Of a stretch of 64,000 nt of DNA, positions 25,901 through 38,885 are shown one piece after another (position 1 is the stretch's first letter; every line of letters starts with the position of its first letter). Both the position numbers and the translations under genes were made by a program. The DNA is from Hippasteria phrygiana (lineage: Eukaryota; Echinodermata; Asteroidea; Valvatida; Goniasteridae), in contig JAZGUH010000087.1 of NCBI GenBank assembly GCA_037893225.1, positions 2,852,001 to 2,916,000 of the forward strand. The letters run 5' to 3'. The notes under the pieces were generated by a model. It ran no database searches. It was not told the origin of the DNA and saw nothing but the letters and a program-made list of their open reading frames with translations.

Positions 25901-26850
25901 TAATATGTACACAGATGTTGGCCGGAAAGAAAATAAACATTGCGAGGTTTGAATTTTCTCCACAAGTTTTAACTCTAAGAAGCCGCCGATGATTGCAACA
26001 TGTAGCGCCAGATCTAAGCTATCCATACATGTCAAAATTACTGCATTTGGTTGATATTTCATGCAATTATGAATGAGTAGAGCAAGTCCATACCCCAGGG
26101 AATTTGACAGGCATGGAGCAATAAATAGAAGGTAATATGCACACAGATGTTGGCCGGAAAGAAAATAAACATTGCGAGGTTTGAATTTTCTCCACAAGTG
26201 TTAACTCTAAGAAGCCGCCGATAATTGCAACATGTAGCGCCAGATCTAAGCTATCCATACATGTCAAAATTACTGAATTTGGTTGATATTTCATGCAATT
26301 ATGAATGAGTAAAGCAAGTCATACCCTAGGGAATTTGACAGGCATGGAGCAATAAATAGAAGGTAATATGCACACAGATGTTGGCCGGAAAGAAAATAAA
26401 CATTGCGAGGTTTGAATTTTCTCCACAAGTGTTAACTCTAAGAAGCCGCCGATAATTGCAACATGTAGCGCCAGATCTAAGCTATCCATACATGTCAAAA
26501 TTACTGAATTTGGTTGATATTTCATGCAATTATGAATGAGTAAAGCAAGTCCATACCCCAGGGAATTTGACATGCATGGAGCAATAAATAGACGGTAACA
26601 TGTACACAGATGTTGGCCGGAAAGAAAATAAACATTGCGAGGTTTGAATTTTCTCCACAAGTTTTAACTCTAGGAAGCCGCCGATAATTGCAACAATTAG
26701 CGCCAGATCTAAGCTATCCATACATGTCAAAATTACTGAATTTGGTTGATATTTCATGCAATTATGAATGAGTAAAGCAAGTCCATACCCCAGGGAATTT
26801 GACATGCATGGAGCAATAAATAGACGGTAACATGTACACAGATGTTGGCC
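22917..26850 (+). repeat. 17-monomer unit with first L2 monomer
   Basis: Order: A, B, C, I, J, E, C, F, G, H, I, L2, I(129A), J, B(45G), C, K; 3,934 bases. The first C has lost one G (TTTGTTGAT, near 23504), E has GATAGTTC (24206), F has CCACAC (24638), G has CCCCTGGG (24940), and L2 has CGGTGATT (25526). All five marks recur exactly 11,572 bases to the right. Core hexamer C-F-G-H-I-L2 is at 24304-25692. Confidence 0.85.
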
Positions 26851-27081
26851 GGAAAGAAAATAAACATTGCGAGGTTTGAATTTTCTCCACAAGTTTTAAC
26901 TCTAGGAAGCCGCCGATGATTGCAACACGTAGCGCCAGATCTAAGCTATCCATACATGTCAAAATTACTGTATTTGGTTGATATTTAATGCAATTATGAA
27001 TGAGTAGAGCAAGTCATACCCCAGGGAATTTGACAGGCATGGAGCAATAAATAGAAGGTAATATGCACACAGATGTTGGCC
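26851..27081 (+). repeat. Isolated class A monomer followed directly by another A-type monomer
   Basis: This is the only place where one class A monomer is followed at once by another, at 27082. The second is a C/A hybrid (45G, 55A, 68G, 78T, then 121T and 137A), the same recombinant form as at 18519. It is the shortest anchor spacing in the window. Confidence 0.85.
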
Positions 27082-29165
27082 GGAAAGAAAATAAACATTG
27101 CGAGGTTTGAATTTTCTCCACAAGTGTTAACTCTAAGAAGCCGCCGATGATTGCAACATGTAGCGCCAGATCTAAGCTATCCATACATGTCAAAATTACT
27201 GTATTTGGTTGATATTTAATGCAATTATGAATGAGTAGAGCAAGTCATACCCCAGGGAATTTGACAGGCATGGAGCAATAAATAGAAGGTAATATGCACA
27301 CAGATGTTGGCCGGAAAGAAAATAAACATTGCGAGGTTTGAATTTTCTCCACAAGTTTTAACTCTAAGAAGCCGCCGATAATTGCAACATGTAGCGCCAG
27401 ATCTAAGCTATCCATACATGTCAAAATTACTGAATTTGGTTGATATTTCATGCAATTATGAATGAGTAAAGCAAGTCATACCCTAGGGAATTTGACAGGC
27501 ATGGAGCAATAAATAGAAGGTAATATGCACACAGATGTTGGCCGGAAAGAAAATAAACATTGCGAGGTTTGAATTTTCTCCACAAGTGTTAACTCTAAGA
27601 AGCCGCCGATAATTGCAACATGTAGCGCCAGATCTAAGCTATCCATACATGTCAAAATTACTGAATTTGGTTGATATTTCATGCAATTATGAATGAGTAA
27701 AGCAAGTCCATACCCCAGGGAATTTGACATGCATGGAGCAATAAATAGACGGTAACATGTACACAGATGTTGGCCGGAAAGAAAATAAACATTGCGAGGT
27801 TTGAATTTTCTCCACAAGTTTTAACTCTAGGAAGCCGCCGATAATTGCAACAATTAGCGCCAGATCTAAGCTATCCATACATGTCAAAATTACTGAATTT
27901 GGTTGATATTTCATGCAATTATGAATGAGTAAAGCAAGTCCATACCCCAGGGAATTTGACAGGCATGGAGCAATAAATAGAAGGTAATATGCACACAGAT
28001 GTTGGCCGGAAAGAAAATAAACATTGCGAGGTTTGAATTTTCTCCACAAGTTTTAACTCTAAGAAGCCGCCGATAATTGCAACATGTAGCGCCAGATCTA
28101 AGCTATCCATACATGTCAAAATTACTGCATTTGGTTGATATTTCATGCAATTATGAATGAGTAGAGCAAGTCCATACCCCAGGGAATTTGACAGGCATGG
28201 AGCAATAAATAGAAGGTAATATGCACACAGATGTTGGCCGGAAAGAAAATAAACATTGCGAGGTTTGAATTTTCTCCACAAGTTTTAACTCTAAGAAGCC
28301 GCCGATGATTGCAACATGTAGCGCCAGATCTAAGCTATCCATACATGTCAAAATTACTGTATTTGGTTTATATTTCATGCAATTATGAATGAGTAAAGCA
28401 AGTCATACCCTAGGGAATTTGACAGGCATGGAGCAATAAATAGAAGGTAATATGCACACAGATGTTGGCCGGAAAGAAAATAAACATTGCGAGGTTTGAA
28501 TTTTCTCCACAAGTTTTAACTCTAGGAAGCCGCCGATAATTGCAACAATTAGCGCCAGATCTAAGCTATCCATACATGTCAAAATTACTGAATTTGGTAG
28601 ATATTTCATGCAATTATGAATGAGTAAAGCAAGTCATACCCTAGGGAATTTGACAGGCATGGAGCAATAAATAGACGGTAATATGTACACAGATGTTGGC
28701 CGGAAAGAAAATAAACATTGCGAGGTTTGAATTTTCTCCACAAGTTTTAACTCTAAGAAGCCGCCGATGATTGCAACATGTAGCGCCAGATCTAAGCTAT
28801 CCATACATGTCAAAATTACTGCATTTGGTTGATATTTCATGCAATTATGAATGAGTAGAGCAAGTCCATACCCCAGGGAATTTGACAGGCATGGAGCAAT
28901 AAATAGAAGGTAATATGCACACAGATGTTGGCCGGAAAGAAAATAAACATTGCGAGGTTTGAATTTTCTCCACAAGTGTTAACTCTAAGAAGCCGCCGAT
29001 AATTGCAACATGTAGCGCCAGATCTAAGCTATCCATACATGTCAAAATTACTGAATTTGGTTGATATTTCATGCAATTATGAATGAGTAAAGCAAGTCCA
29101 TACCCCAGGGAATTTGACATGCATGGAGCAATAAATAGAAGGTAACATGTACACAGATGTTGGCC
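27082..29165 (+). repeat. 9-monomer unit (A hybrid-B-C-K/G hybrid-G-H-I-J-C)
   Basis: Starts: 27082, 27313, 27544, 27776, 28008, 28240, 28471, 28702 and 28934; 2,084 bases. The monomer at 27776 begins as K or I (55G, 78A 79T) and ends as G (extra C, 186G, 206A, 216C). From 28240 it enters the 14-monomer block described separately. Confidence 0.82.
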
Positions 29166-31479
29166 GGAAAGAAAATAAACATTGCGAGGTTTGAATTTTC
29201 TCCACAAGTTTTAACTCTAGGAAGCCGCCGATGATTGCAACATGTAGCGCCAGATCTAAGCTATCCATACATGTCAAAATTACTGTATTTGGTTGATATT
29301 TAATGCAATTATGAATGAGTAGAGCAAGTCATACCCCAGGGAATTTGACAGGCATGGAGCAATAAATAGAAGGTAATATGCACACAGATGTTGGCCGGAA
29401 AGAAAATAAACATTGCGAGGTTTGAATTTTCTCCACAAGTTTTAACTCTAAGAAGCCGCCGATAATTGCAACATGTAGCGCCAGATCTAAGCTATCCATA
29501 CATGTCAAAATTACTGAATTTGGTTGATATTTCATGCAATTATGAATGAGTAAAGCAAGTCATACCCTAGGGAATTTGACAGGCATGGAGCAATAAATAG
29601 AAGGTAATATGCACACAGATGTTGGCCGGAAAGAAAATAAACATTGCGAGGTTTGAATTTTCTCCACAAGTGTTAACTCTAAGAAGCCGCCGATAATTGC
29701 AACATGTAGCGCCAGATCTAAGCTATCCATACATGTCAAAATTACTGAATTTGGTTGATATTTCATGCAATTATGAATGAGTAAAGCAAGTCCATACCCC
29801 AGGGAATTTGACATGCATGGAGCAATAAATAGACGGTAACATGTACACAGATGTTGGCCGGAAAGAAAATAAACATTGCGAGGTTTGAATTTTCTCCACA
29901 AGTTTTAACTCTAGGAAGCCGCCGATAATTGCAACAATTAGCGCCAGATCTAAGCTATCCATACATGTCAAAATTACTGAATTTGGTTGATATTTCATGC
30001 AATTATGAATGAGTAAAGCAAGTCCATACCCCAGGGAATTTGACATGCATGGAGCAATAAATAGACGGTAACATGTACACAGATGTTGGCCGGAAAGAAA
30101 ATAAACATTGCGAGGTTTGAATTTTCTCCACAAGTTTTAACTCTAGGAAGCCGCCGATGATTGCAACACGTAGCGCCAGATCTAAGCTATCCATACATGT
30201 CAAAATTACTGTATTTGGTTGATATTTAATGCAATTATGAATGAGTAGAGCAAGTCATACCCCAGGGAATTTGACAGGCATGGAGCAATAAATAGAAGGT
30301 AATATGCACACAGATGTTGGCCGGAAAGAAAATAAACATTGCGAGGTTTGAATTTTCTCCACAAGTTTTAACTCTAAGAAGCCGCCGATAATTGCAACAT
30401 GTAGCGCCAGATCTAAGCTATCCATACATGTCAAAATTACTGAATTTGGTTGATATTTCATGCAATTATGAATGAGTAAAGCAAGTCATACCCTAGGGAA
30501 TTTGACAGGCATGGAGCAATAAATAGAAGGTAATATGCACACAGATGTTGGCCGGAAAGAAAATAAACATTGCGAGGTTTGAATTTTCTCCACAAGTGTT
30601 AACTCTAAGAAGCCGCCGATAATTGCAACATGTAGCGCCAGATCTAAGCTATCCATACTTGTCAAAATTACTGAATTTGGTTGATATTTCATGCAATTAT
30701 GAATGAGTAAAGCAAGTCCATACCCCAGGGAATTTGACATGCATGGAGCAATAAATAGACGGTAACATGTACACAGATGTTGGCCGGAAAGAAAATAAAC
30801 ATTGCGAGGTTTGAATTTTCTCCACAAGTTTTAACTCTAGGAAGCCGCCGATAATTGCAACAATTAGCGCCAGATCTAAGCTATCCATACATGTCAAAAT
30901 TACTGAATTTGGTTGATATTTCATGCAATTATGAATGAGTAAAGCAAGTCATACCCTAGGGAATTTGACAGGCATGGAGCAATAAATAGACGGTAACATG
31001 TACACAGATGTTGGCCGGAAAGAAAATAAACATTGCGAGGTTTGAATTTTCTCCACAAGTTTTAACTCTAAGAAGCCGCCGATGATTGCAACATGTAGCG
31101 CCAGATCTAAGCTATCCATACATGTCAAAATTACTGCATTTGGTTGATATTTCATGCAATTATGAATGAGTAGAGCAAGTCCATACCCCAGGGAATTTGA
31201 CAGGCATGGAGCAATAAATAGAAGGTAACATGTACACAGATGTTGGCCGGAAAGAAAATAAACATTGCGAGGTTTGAATTTTCTCCACAAGTTTTAACTC
31301 TAGGAAGCCGCCGATGATTGCAACACGTAGCGCCAGATCTAAGCTATCCATACATGTCAAAATTACTGTATTTGGTTGATATTTAATGCAATTATGAATG
31401 AGTAGAGCAAGTCATACCCCAGGGAATTTGACAGGCATGGAGCAATAAATAGAAGGTAATATGCACACAGATGTTGGCC
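28240..31479 (+). repeat. 14-monomer block, tandem copy 1 (3,240 bases)
   Basis: Order: H, I(129A), J, C(206A), A(78T), B, C, K, A, B, C, I(212C), J(212C 216T), A. The block repeats at once at an offset of 3,240 bases, and an earlier copy lies 8,332 bases to the left. A private A-to-T at 30659 (ATACTTGTC) is not shared by the other copies. Confidence 0.85.
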
Positions 31480-34400
31480 GGAAAGAAAATAAACATTGCG
31501 AGGTTTGAATTTTCTCCACAAGTTTTAACTCTAAGAAGCCGCCGATGATTGCAACATGTAGCGCCAGATCTAAGCTATCCATACATGTCAAAATTACTGT
31601 ATTTGGTTTATATTTCATGCAATTATGAATGAGTAAAGCAAGTCATACCCTAGGGAATTTGACAGGCATGGAGCAATAAATAGAAGGTAATATGCACACA
31701 GATGTTGGCCGGAAAGAAAATAAACATTGCGAGGTTTGAATTTTCTCCACAAGTTTTAACTCTAGGAAGCCGCCGATAATTGCAACAATTAGCGCCAGAT
31801 CTAAGCTATCCATACATGTCAAAATTACTGAATTTGGTAGATATTTCATGCAATTATGAATGAGTAAAGCAAGTCATACCCTAGGGAATTTGACAGGCAT
31901 GGAGCAATAAATAGACGGTAATATGTACACAGATGTTGGCCGGAAAGAAAATAAACATTGCGAGGTTTGAATTTTCTCCACAAGTTTTAACTCTAAGAAG
32001 CCGCCGATGATTGCAACATGTAGCGCCAGATCTAAGCTATCCATACATGTCAAAATTACTGCATTTGGTTGATATTTCATGCAATTATGAATGAGTAGAG
32101 CAAGTCCATACCCCAGGGAATTTGACAGGCATGGAGCAATAAATAGAAGGTAATATGCACACAGATGTTGGCCGGAAAGAAAATAAACATTGCGAGGTTT
32201 GAATTTTCTCCACAAGTGTTAACTCTAAGAAGCCGCCGATAATTGCAACATGTAGCGCCAGATCTAAGCTATCCATACATGTCAAAATTACTGAATTTGG
32301 TTGATATTTCATGCAATTATGAATGAGTAAAGCAAGTCCATACCCCAGGGAATTTGACATGCATGGAGCAATAAATAGAAGGTAACATGTACACAGATGT
32401 TGGCCGGAAAGAAAATAAACATTCCGAGGTTTGAATTTTCTCCACAAGTTTTAACTCTAGGAAGCCGCCGATGATTGCAACATGTAGCGCCAGATCTAAG
32501 CTATCCATACATGTCAAAATTACTGTATTTGGTTGATATTTAATGCAATTATGAATGAGTAGAGCAAGTCATACCCCAGGGAATTTGACAGGCATGGAGC
32601 AATAAATAGAAGGTAATATGCACACAGATGTTGGCCGGAAAGAAAATAAACATTGCGAGGTTTGAATTTTCTCCACAAGTTTTAACTCTAAGAAGCCGCC
32701 GATAATTGCAACATGTAGCGCCAGATCTAAGCTATCCATACATGTCAAAATTACTGAATTTGGTTGATATTTCATGCAATTATGAATGAGTAAAGCAAGT
32801 CATACCCCAGGGAATTTGACAGGCATGGAGCAATAAATAGAAGGTAATATGCACACAGATGTTGGCCGGAAAGAAAATAAACATTGCGAGGTTTGAATTT
32901 TCTCCACAAGTGTTAACTCTAAGAAGCCGCCGATAATTGCAACATGTAGCGCCAGATCTAAGCTATCCACACATGTCAAAATTACTGAATTTGGTTGATA
33001 TTTCATGCAATTATGAATGAGTAAAGCAAGTCCATACCCCAGGGAATTTGACATGCATGGAGCAATAAATAGACGGTAACATGTACACAGATGTTGGCCG
33101 GAAAGAAAATAAACATTGCGAGGTTTGAATTTTCTCCACAAGTTTTAACTCTAGGAAGCCGCCGATAATTGCAACAATTAGCGCCAGATCTAAGCTATCC
33201 ATACATGTCAAAATTACTGAATTTGGTTGATATTTCATGCAATTATGAATGAGTAAAGCAAGTCCATACCCCAGGGAATTTGACATGCATGGAGCAATAA
33301 ATAGACGGTAACATGTACACAGATGTTGGCCGGAAAGAAAATAAACATTGCGAGGTTTGAATTTTCTCCACAAGTTTTAACTCTAGGAAGCCGCCGATGA
33401 TTGCAACACGTAGCGCCAGATCTAAGCTATCCATACATGTCAAAATTACTGTATTTGGTTGATATTTAATGCAATTATGAATGAGTAGAGCAAGTCATAC
33501 CCCAGGGAATTTGACAGGCATGGAGCAATAAATAGAAGGTAATATGCACACAGATGTTGGCCGGAAAGAAAATAAACATTGCGAGGTTTGAATTTTCTCC
33601 ACAAGTTTTAACTCTAAGAAGCCGCCGATAATTGCAACATGTAGCGCCAGATCTAAGCTATCCATACATGTCAAAATTACTGAATTTGGTTGATATTTCA
33701 TGCAATTATGAATGAGTAAAGCAAGTCATACCCTAGGGAATTTGACAGGCATGGAGCAATAAATAGAAGGTAATATGCACACAGATGTTGGCCGGAAAGA
33801 AAATAAACATTGCGAGGTTTGAATTTTCTCCACAAGTGTTAACTCTAAGAAGCCGCCGATAATTGCAACATGTAGCGCCAGATCTAAGCTATCCATACAT
33901 GTCAAAATTACTGAATTTGGTTGATATTTCATGCAATTATGAATGAGTAAAGCAAGTCCATACCCCAGGGAATTTGACATGCATGGAGCAATAAATAGAC
34001 GGTAACATGTACACAGATGTTGGCCGGAAAGAAAATAAACATTGCGAGGTTTGAATTTTCTCCACAAGTTTTAACTCTAGGAAGCCGCCGATAATTGCAA
34101 CAATTAGCGCCAGATCTAAGCTATCCATACATGTCAAAATTACTGAATTTGGTTGATATTTCATGCAATTATGAATGAGTAAAGCAAGTCATACCCTAGG
34201 GAATTTGACAGGCATGGAGCAATAAATAGACGGTAACATGTACACAGATGTTGGCCGGAAAGAAAATAAACATTGCGAGGTTTGAATTTTCTCCACAAGT
34301 TTTAACTCTAAGAAGCCGCCGATGATTGCAACATGTAGCGCCAGATCTAAGCTATCCATACATGTCAAAATTACTGCATTTGGTTGATATTTCATGCAAT

Positions 34401-34719
34401 TATGAATGAGTAGAGCAAGTCCATACCCCAGGGAATTTGACAGGCATGGAGCAATAAATAGAAGGTAACATGTACACAGATGTTGGCCGGAAAGAAAATA
34501 AACATTGCGAGGTTTGAATTTTCTCCACAAGTTTTAACTCTAGGAAGCCGCCGATGATTGCAACACGTAGCGCCAGATCTAAGCTATCCATACATGTCAA
34601 AATTACTGTATTTGGTTGATATTTAATGCAATTATGAATGAGTAGAGCAAGTCATACCCCAGGGAATTTGACAGGCATGGAGCAATAAATAGAAGGTAAT
34701 ATGCACACAGATGTTGGCC
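31480..34719 (+). repeat. 14-monomer block, tandem copy 2 (3,240 bases)
   Basis: Same order as 28240-31479. Private changes seen here are ATTCCGAGG (G to C at 32424), 172C in a B monomer (32808) and CCACAC in a C monomer (32970). Beyond its end the sequence continues to follow the 22917 unit, so this copy is the left part of the longer duplication at an offset of 11,572 bases. Confidence 0.85.
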
Positions 34720-37700
34720 GGAAAGAAAATAAACATTGCGAGGTTTGAATTTTCTCCACAAGTTTTAACTCTAAGAAGCCGCCGATAATTGCAACATGTA
34801 GCGCCAGATCTAAGCTATCCATACATGTCAAAATTACTGAATTTGGTTGATATTTCATGCAATTATGAATGAGTAAAGCAAGTCATACCCTAGGGAATTT
34901 GACAGGCATGGAGCAATAAATAGAAGGTAATATGCACACAGATGTTGGCCGGAAAGAAAATAAACATTGCGAGGTTTGAATTTTCTCCACAAGTGTTAAC
35001 TCTAAGAAGCGGCCGATAATTGCAACATGTAGCGCCAGATCTAAGCTATCCATACATGTCAAAATTACTGAATTTGTTGATATTTCATGCAATTATGAAT
35101 GAGTAAAGCAAGTCCATACCCCAGGGAATTTGACATGCATGGAGCAATAAATAGACGGTAACATGTACACAGATGTTGGCCGGAAAGAAAATAAACATTG
35201 CGAGGTTTGAATTTTCTCCACAAGTTTTAACTCTAGGAAGCCGCCGATAATTGCAACAATTAGCGCCAGATCTAAGCTATCCATACATGTCAAAATTACT
35301 GAATTTGGTTGATATTTCATGCAATTATGAATGAGTAAAGCAAGTCATACCCTAGGGAATTTGACAGGCATGGAGCAATAAATAGACGGTAACATGTACA
35401 CAGATGTTGGCCGGAAAGAAAATAAACATTGCGAGGTTTGAATTTTCTCCACAAGTTTTAACTCTAAGAAGCCGCCGATGATTGCAACATGTAGCGCCAG
35501 ATCTAAGCTATCCATACATGTCAAAATTACTGCATTTGGTTGATATTTCATGCAATTATGAATGAGTAGAGCAAGTCCATACCCCAGGGAATTTGACAGG
35601 CATGGAGCAATAAATAGAAGGTAATATGCACACAGATGTTGGCCGGAAAGAAAATAAACATTGCGAGGTTTGAATTTTCTCCACAAGTTTTAACTCTAAG
35701 AAGCCGCCGATGATTGCAACATGTAGCGCCAGATCTAAGCTATCCATACATGTCAAAATTACTGAATTTGGTTGATAGTTCATGCAATTATGAATGAGTA
35801 AAGCAAGTCATACCCTAGGGAATTTGACAGGCATGGAGCAATAAATAGAAGGTAATATGCACACAGATGTTGGCCGGAAAGAAAATAAACATTGCGAGGT
35901 TTGAATTTTCTCCACAAGTGTTAACTCTAAGAAGCCGCCGATAATTGCAACATGTAGCGCCAGATCTAAGCTATCCATACATGTCAAAATTACTGAATTT
36001 GGTTGATATTTCATGCAATTATGAATGAGTAAAGCAAGTCCATACCCCAGGGAATTTGACATGCATGGAGCAATAAATAGACGGTAACATGTACACAGAT
36101 GTTGGCCGGAAAGAAAATAAACATTGCGAGGTTTGAATTTTCTCCACAAGTTTTAACTCTAGGAAGCCGCCGATAATTGCAACATGTAGCGCCAGATCTA
36201 AGCTATCCACACATGTCAAAATTACTGAATTTGGTTGATATTTCATGCAATTATGAATGAGTAAAGCAAGTCATACCCTAGGGAATTTGACAGGCATGGA
36301 GCAATAAATAGACGGTAATATGTACACAGATGTTGGCCGGAAAGAAAATAAACATTGCGAGGTTTGAATTTTCTCCACAAGTTTTAACTCTAAGAAGCCG
36401 CCGATAATTGCAACATGTAGCGCCAGATCTAAGCTATCCATACATGTCAAAATTACTGCATTTGGTTGATATTTCATGCAATTATGAATGAGTAGAGCAA
36501 GTCCATACCCCTGGGAATTTGACAGGCATGGAGCAATAAATAGAAGGTAATATGCACACAGATGTTGGCCGGAAAGAAAATAAACATTGCGAGGTTTGAA
36601 TTTTCTCCACAAGTTTTAACTCTAAGAAGCCGCCGATGATTGCAACATGTAGCGCCAGATCTAAGCTATCCATACATGTCAAAATTACTGTATTTGGTTT
36701 ATATTTCATGCAATTATGAATGAGTAAAGCAAGTCATACCCTAGGGAATTTGACAGGCATGGAGCAATAAATAGAAGGTAATATGCACACAGATGTTGGC
36801 CGGAAAGAAAATAAACATTGCGAGGTTTGAATTTTCTCCACAAGTTTTAACTCTAGGAAGCCGCCGATAATTGCAACAATTAGCGCCAGATCTAAGCTAT
36901 CCATACATGTCAAAATTACTGAATTTGGTTGATATTTCATGCAATTATGAATGAGTAAAGCAAGTCATACCCTAGGGAATTTGACAGGCATGGAGCAATA
37001 AATAGACGGTAATATGTACACAGATGTTGGCCGGAAAGAAAATAAACATTGCGAGGTTTGAATTTTCTCCACAAGTTTTAACTCTAAGAAGCCGCCGGTG
37101 ATTGCAACATGTAGCGCCAGATCTAAGCTATCCATACATGTCAAAATTACTGAATTTGGTTGATATTTTATGCAATTATGAATGAGTAGAGCAAGTCCAT
37201 ACCCCAGGGAATTTGACAGGCATGGAGCAATAAATAGAAGGTAATATGCACACAGATGTTGGCCGGAAAGAAAATAAACATTGCGAGGTTTGAATTTTCT
37301 CCACAAGTGTTAACTCTAAGAAGCCGCCGATAATTGCAACATGTAGCGCCAGATCTAAGCTATCCATACATGTCAAAATTACTGAATTTGGTTGATATTT
37401 CATGCAATTATGAATGAGTAAAGCAAGTCCATACCCCAGGGAATTTGACATGCATGGAGCAATAAATAGACGGTAACATGTACACAGATGTTGGCCGGAA
37501 AGAAAATAAACATTGCGAGGTTTGAATTTTCTCCACAAGTTTTAACTCTAGGAAGCCGCCGATAATTGCAACATGTAGCGCCAGATCTAAGCTATCCACA
37601 CATGTCAAAATTACTGAATTTGGTTGATATTTCATGCAATTATGAATGAGTAAAGCAAGTCATACCCTAGGGAATTTGACAGGCATGGAGCAATAAATAG

Positions 37701-38885
37701 ACGGTAATATGTACACAGATGTTGGCCGGAAAGAAAATAAACATTGCGAGGTTTGAATTTTCTCCACAAGTTTTAACTCTAAGAAGCCGCCGATAATTGC
37801 AACATGTAGCGCCAGATCTAAGCTATCCATACATGTCAAAATTACTGCATTTGGTTGATATTTCATGCAATTATGAATGAGTAGAGCAAGTCCATACCCC
37901 AGGGAATTTGACAGGCATGGAGCAATAAATAGAAGGTAATATGCACACAGATGTTGGCCGGAAAGAAAATAAACATTGCGAGGTTTGAATTTTCTCCACA
38001 AGTTTTAACTCTAAGAAGCCGCCGATGATTGCAACATGTAGCGCCAGATCTAAGCTATCCATACATGTCAAAATTACTGTATTTGGTTTATATTTCATGC
38101 AATTATGAATGAGTAAAGCAAGTCATACCCTAGGGAATTTGACAGGCATGGAGCAATAAATAGAAGGTAATATGCACACAGATGTTGGCCGGAAAGAAAA
38201 TAAACATTGCGAGGTTTGAATTTTCTCCACAAGTTTTAACTCTAGGAAGCCGCCGATAATTGCAACAATTAGCGCCAGATCTAAGCTATCCATACATGTC
38301 AAAATTACTGAATTTGGTTGATATTTCATGCAATTATGAATGAGTAAAGCAAGTCATACCCTAGGGAATTTGACAGGCATGGAGCAATAAATAGACGGTA
38401 ATATGTACACAGATGTTGGCCGGAAAGAAAATAAACATTGCGAGGTTTGAATTTTCTCCACAAGTTTTAACTCTAAGAAGCCGCCGGTGATTGCAACATG
38501 TAGCGCCAGATCTAAGCTATCCATACATGTCAAAATTACTGAATTTGGTTGATATTTTATGCAATTATGAATGAGTAGAGCAAGTCCATACCCCAGGGAA
38601 TTTGACAGGCATGGAGCAATAAATAGAAGGTAATATGCACACAGATGTTGGCCGGAAAGAAAATAAACATTGCGAGGTTTGAATTTTCTCCACAAGTGTT
38701 AACTCTAAGAAGCCGCCGATAATTGCAACATGTAGCGCCAGATCTAAGCTATCCATACATGTCAAAATTACTGAATTTGGTTGATATTTCATGCAATTAT
38801 GAATGAGTAAAGCAAGTCCATACCCCAGGGAATTTGACATGCATGGAGCAATAAATAGAAGGTAACATGTACACAGATGTTGGCC
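34489..38885 (+). repeat. 19-monomer unit with tandemly doubled core hexamer
   Basis: Order: A, B, C(one G lost), I, J, E, then C-F-G-H-I-L2 twice (35876-37264 and 37265-38653), then C(206A); 4,397 bases. The first hexamer has CCCCTGGG in G (36512) and the second has CCCCAGGG; both F copies have CCACAC (36210 and 37599). A private C-to-G at 35011 (AAGCGGCCG) marks the third monomer. This is where the hexamer becomes a tandem repeat in its own right. Confidence 0.86.
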
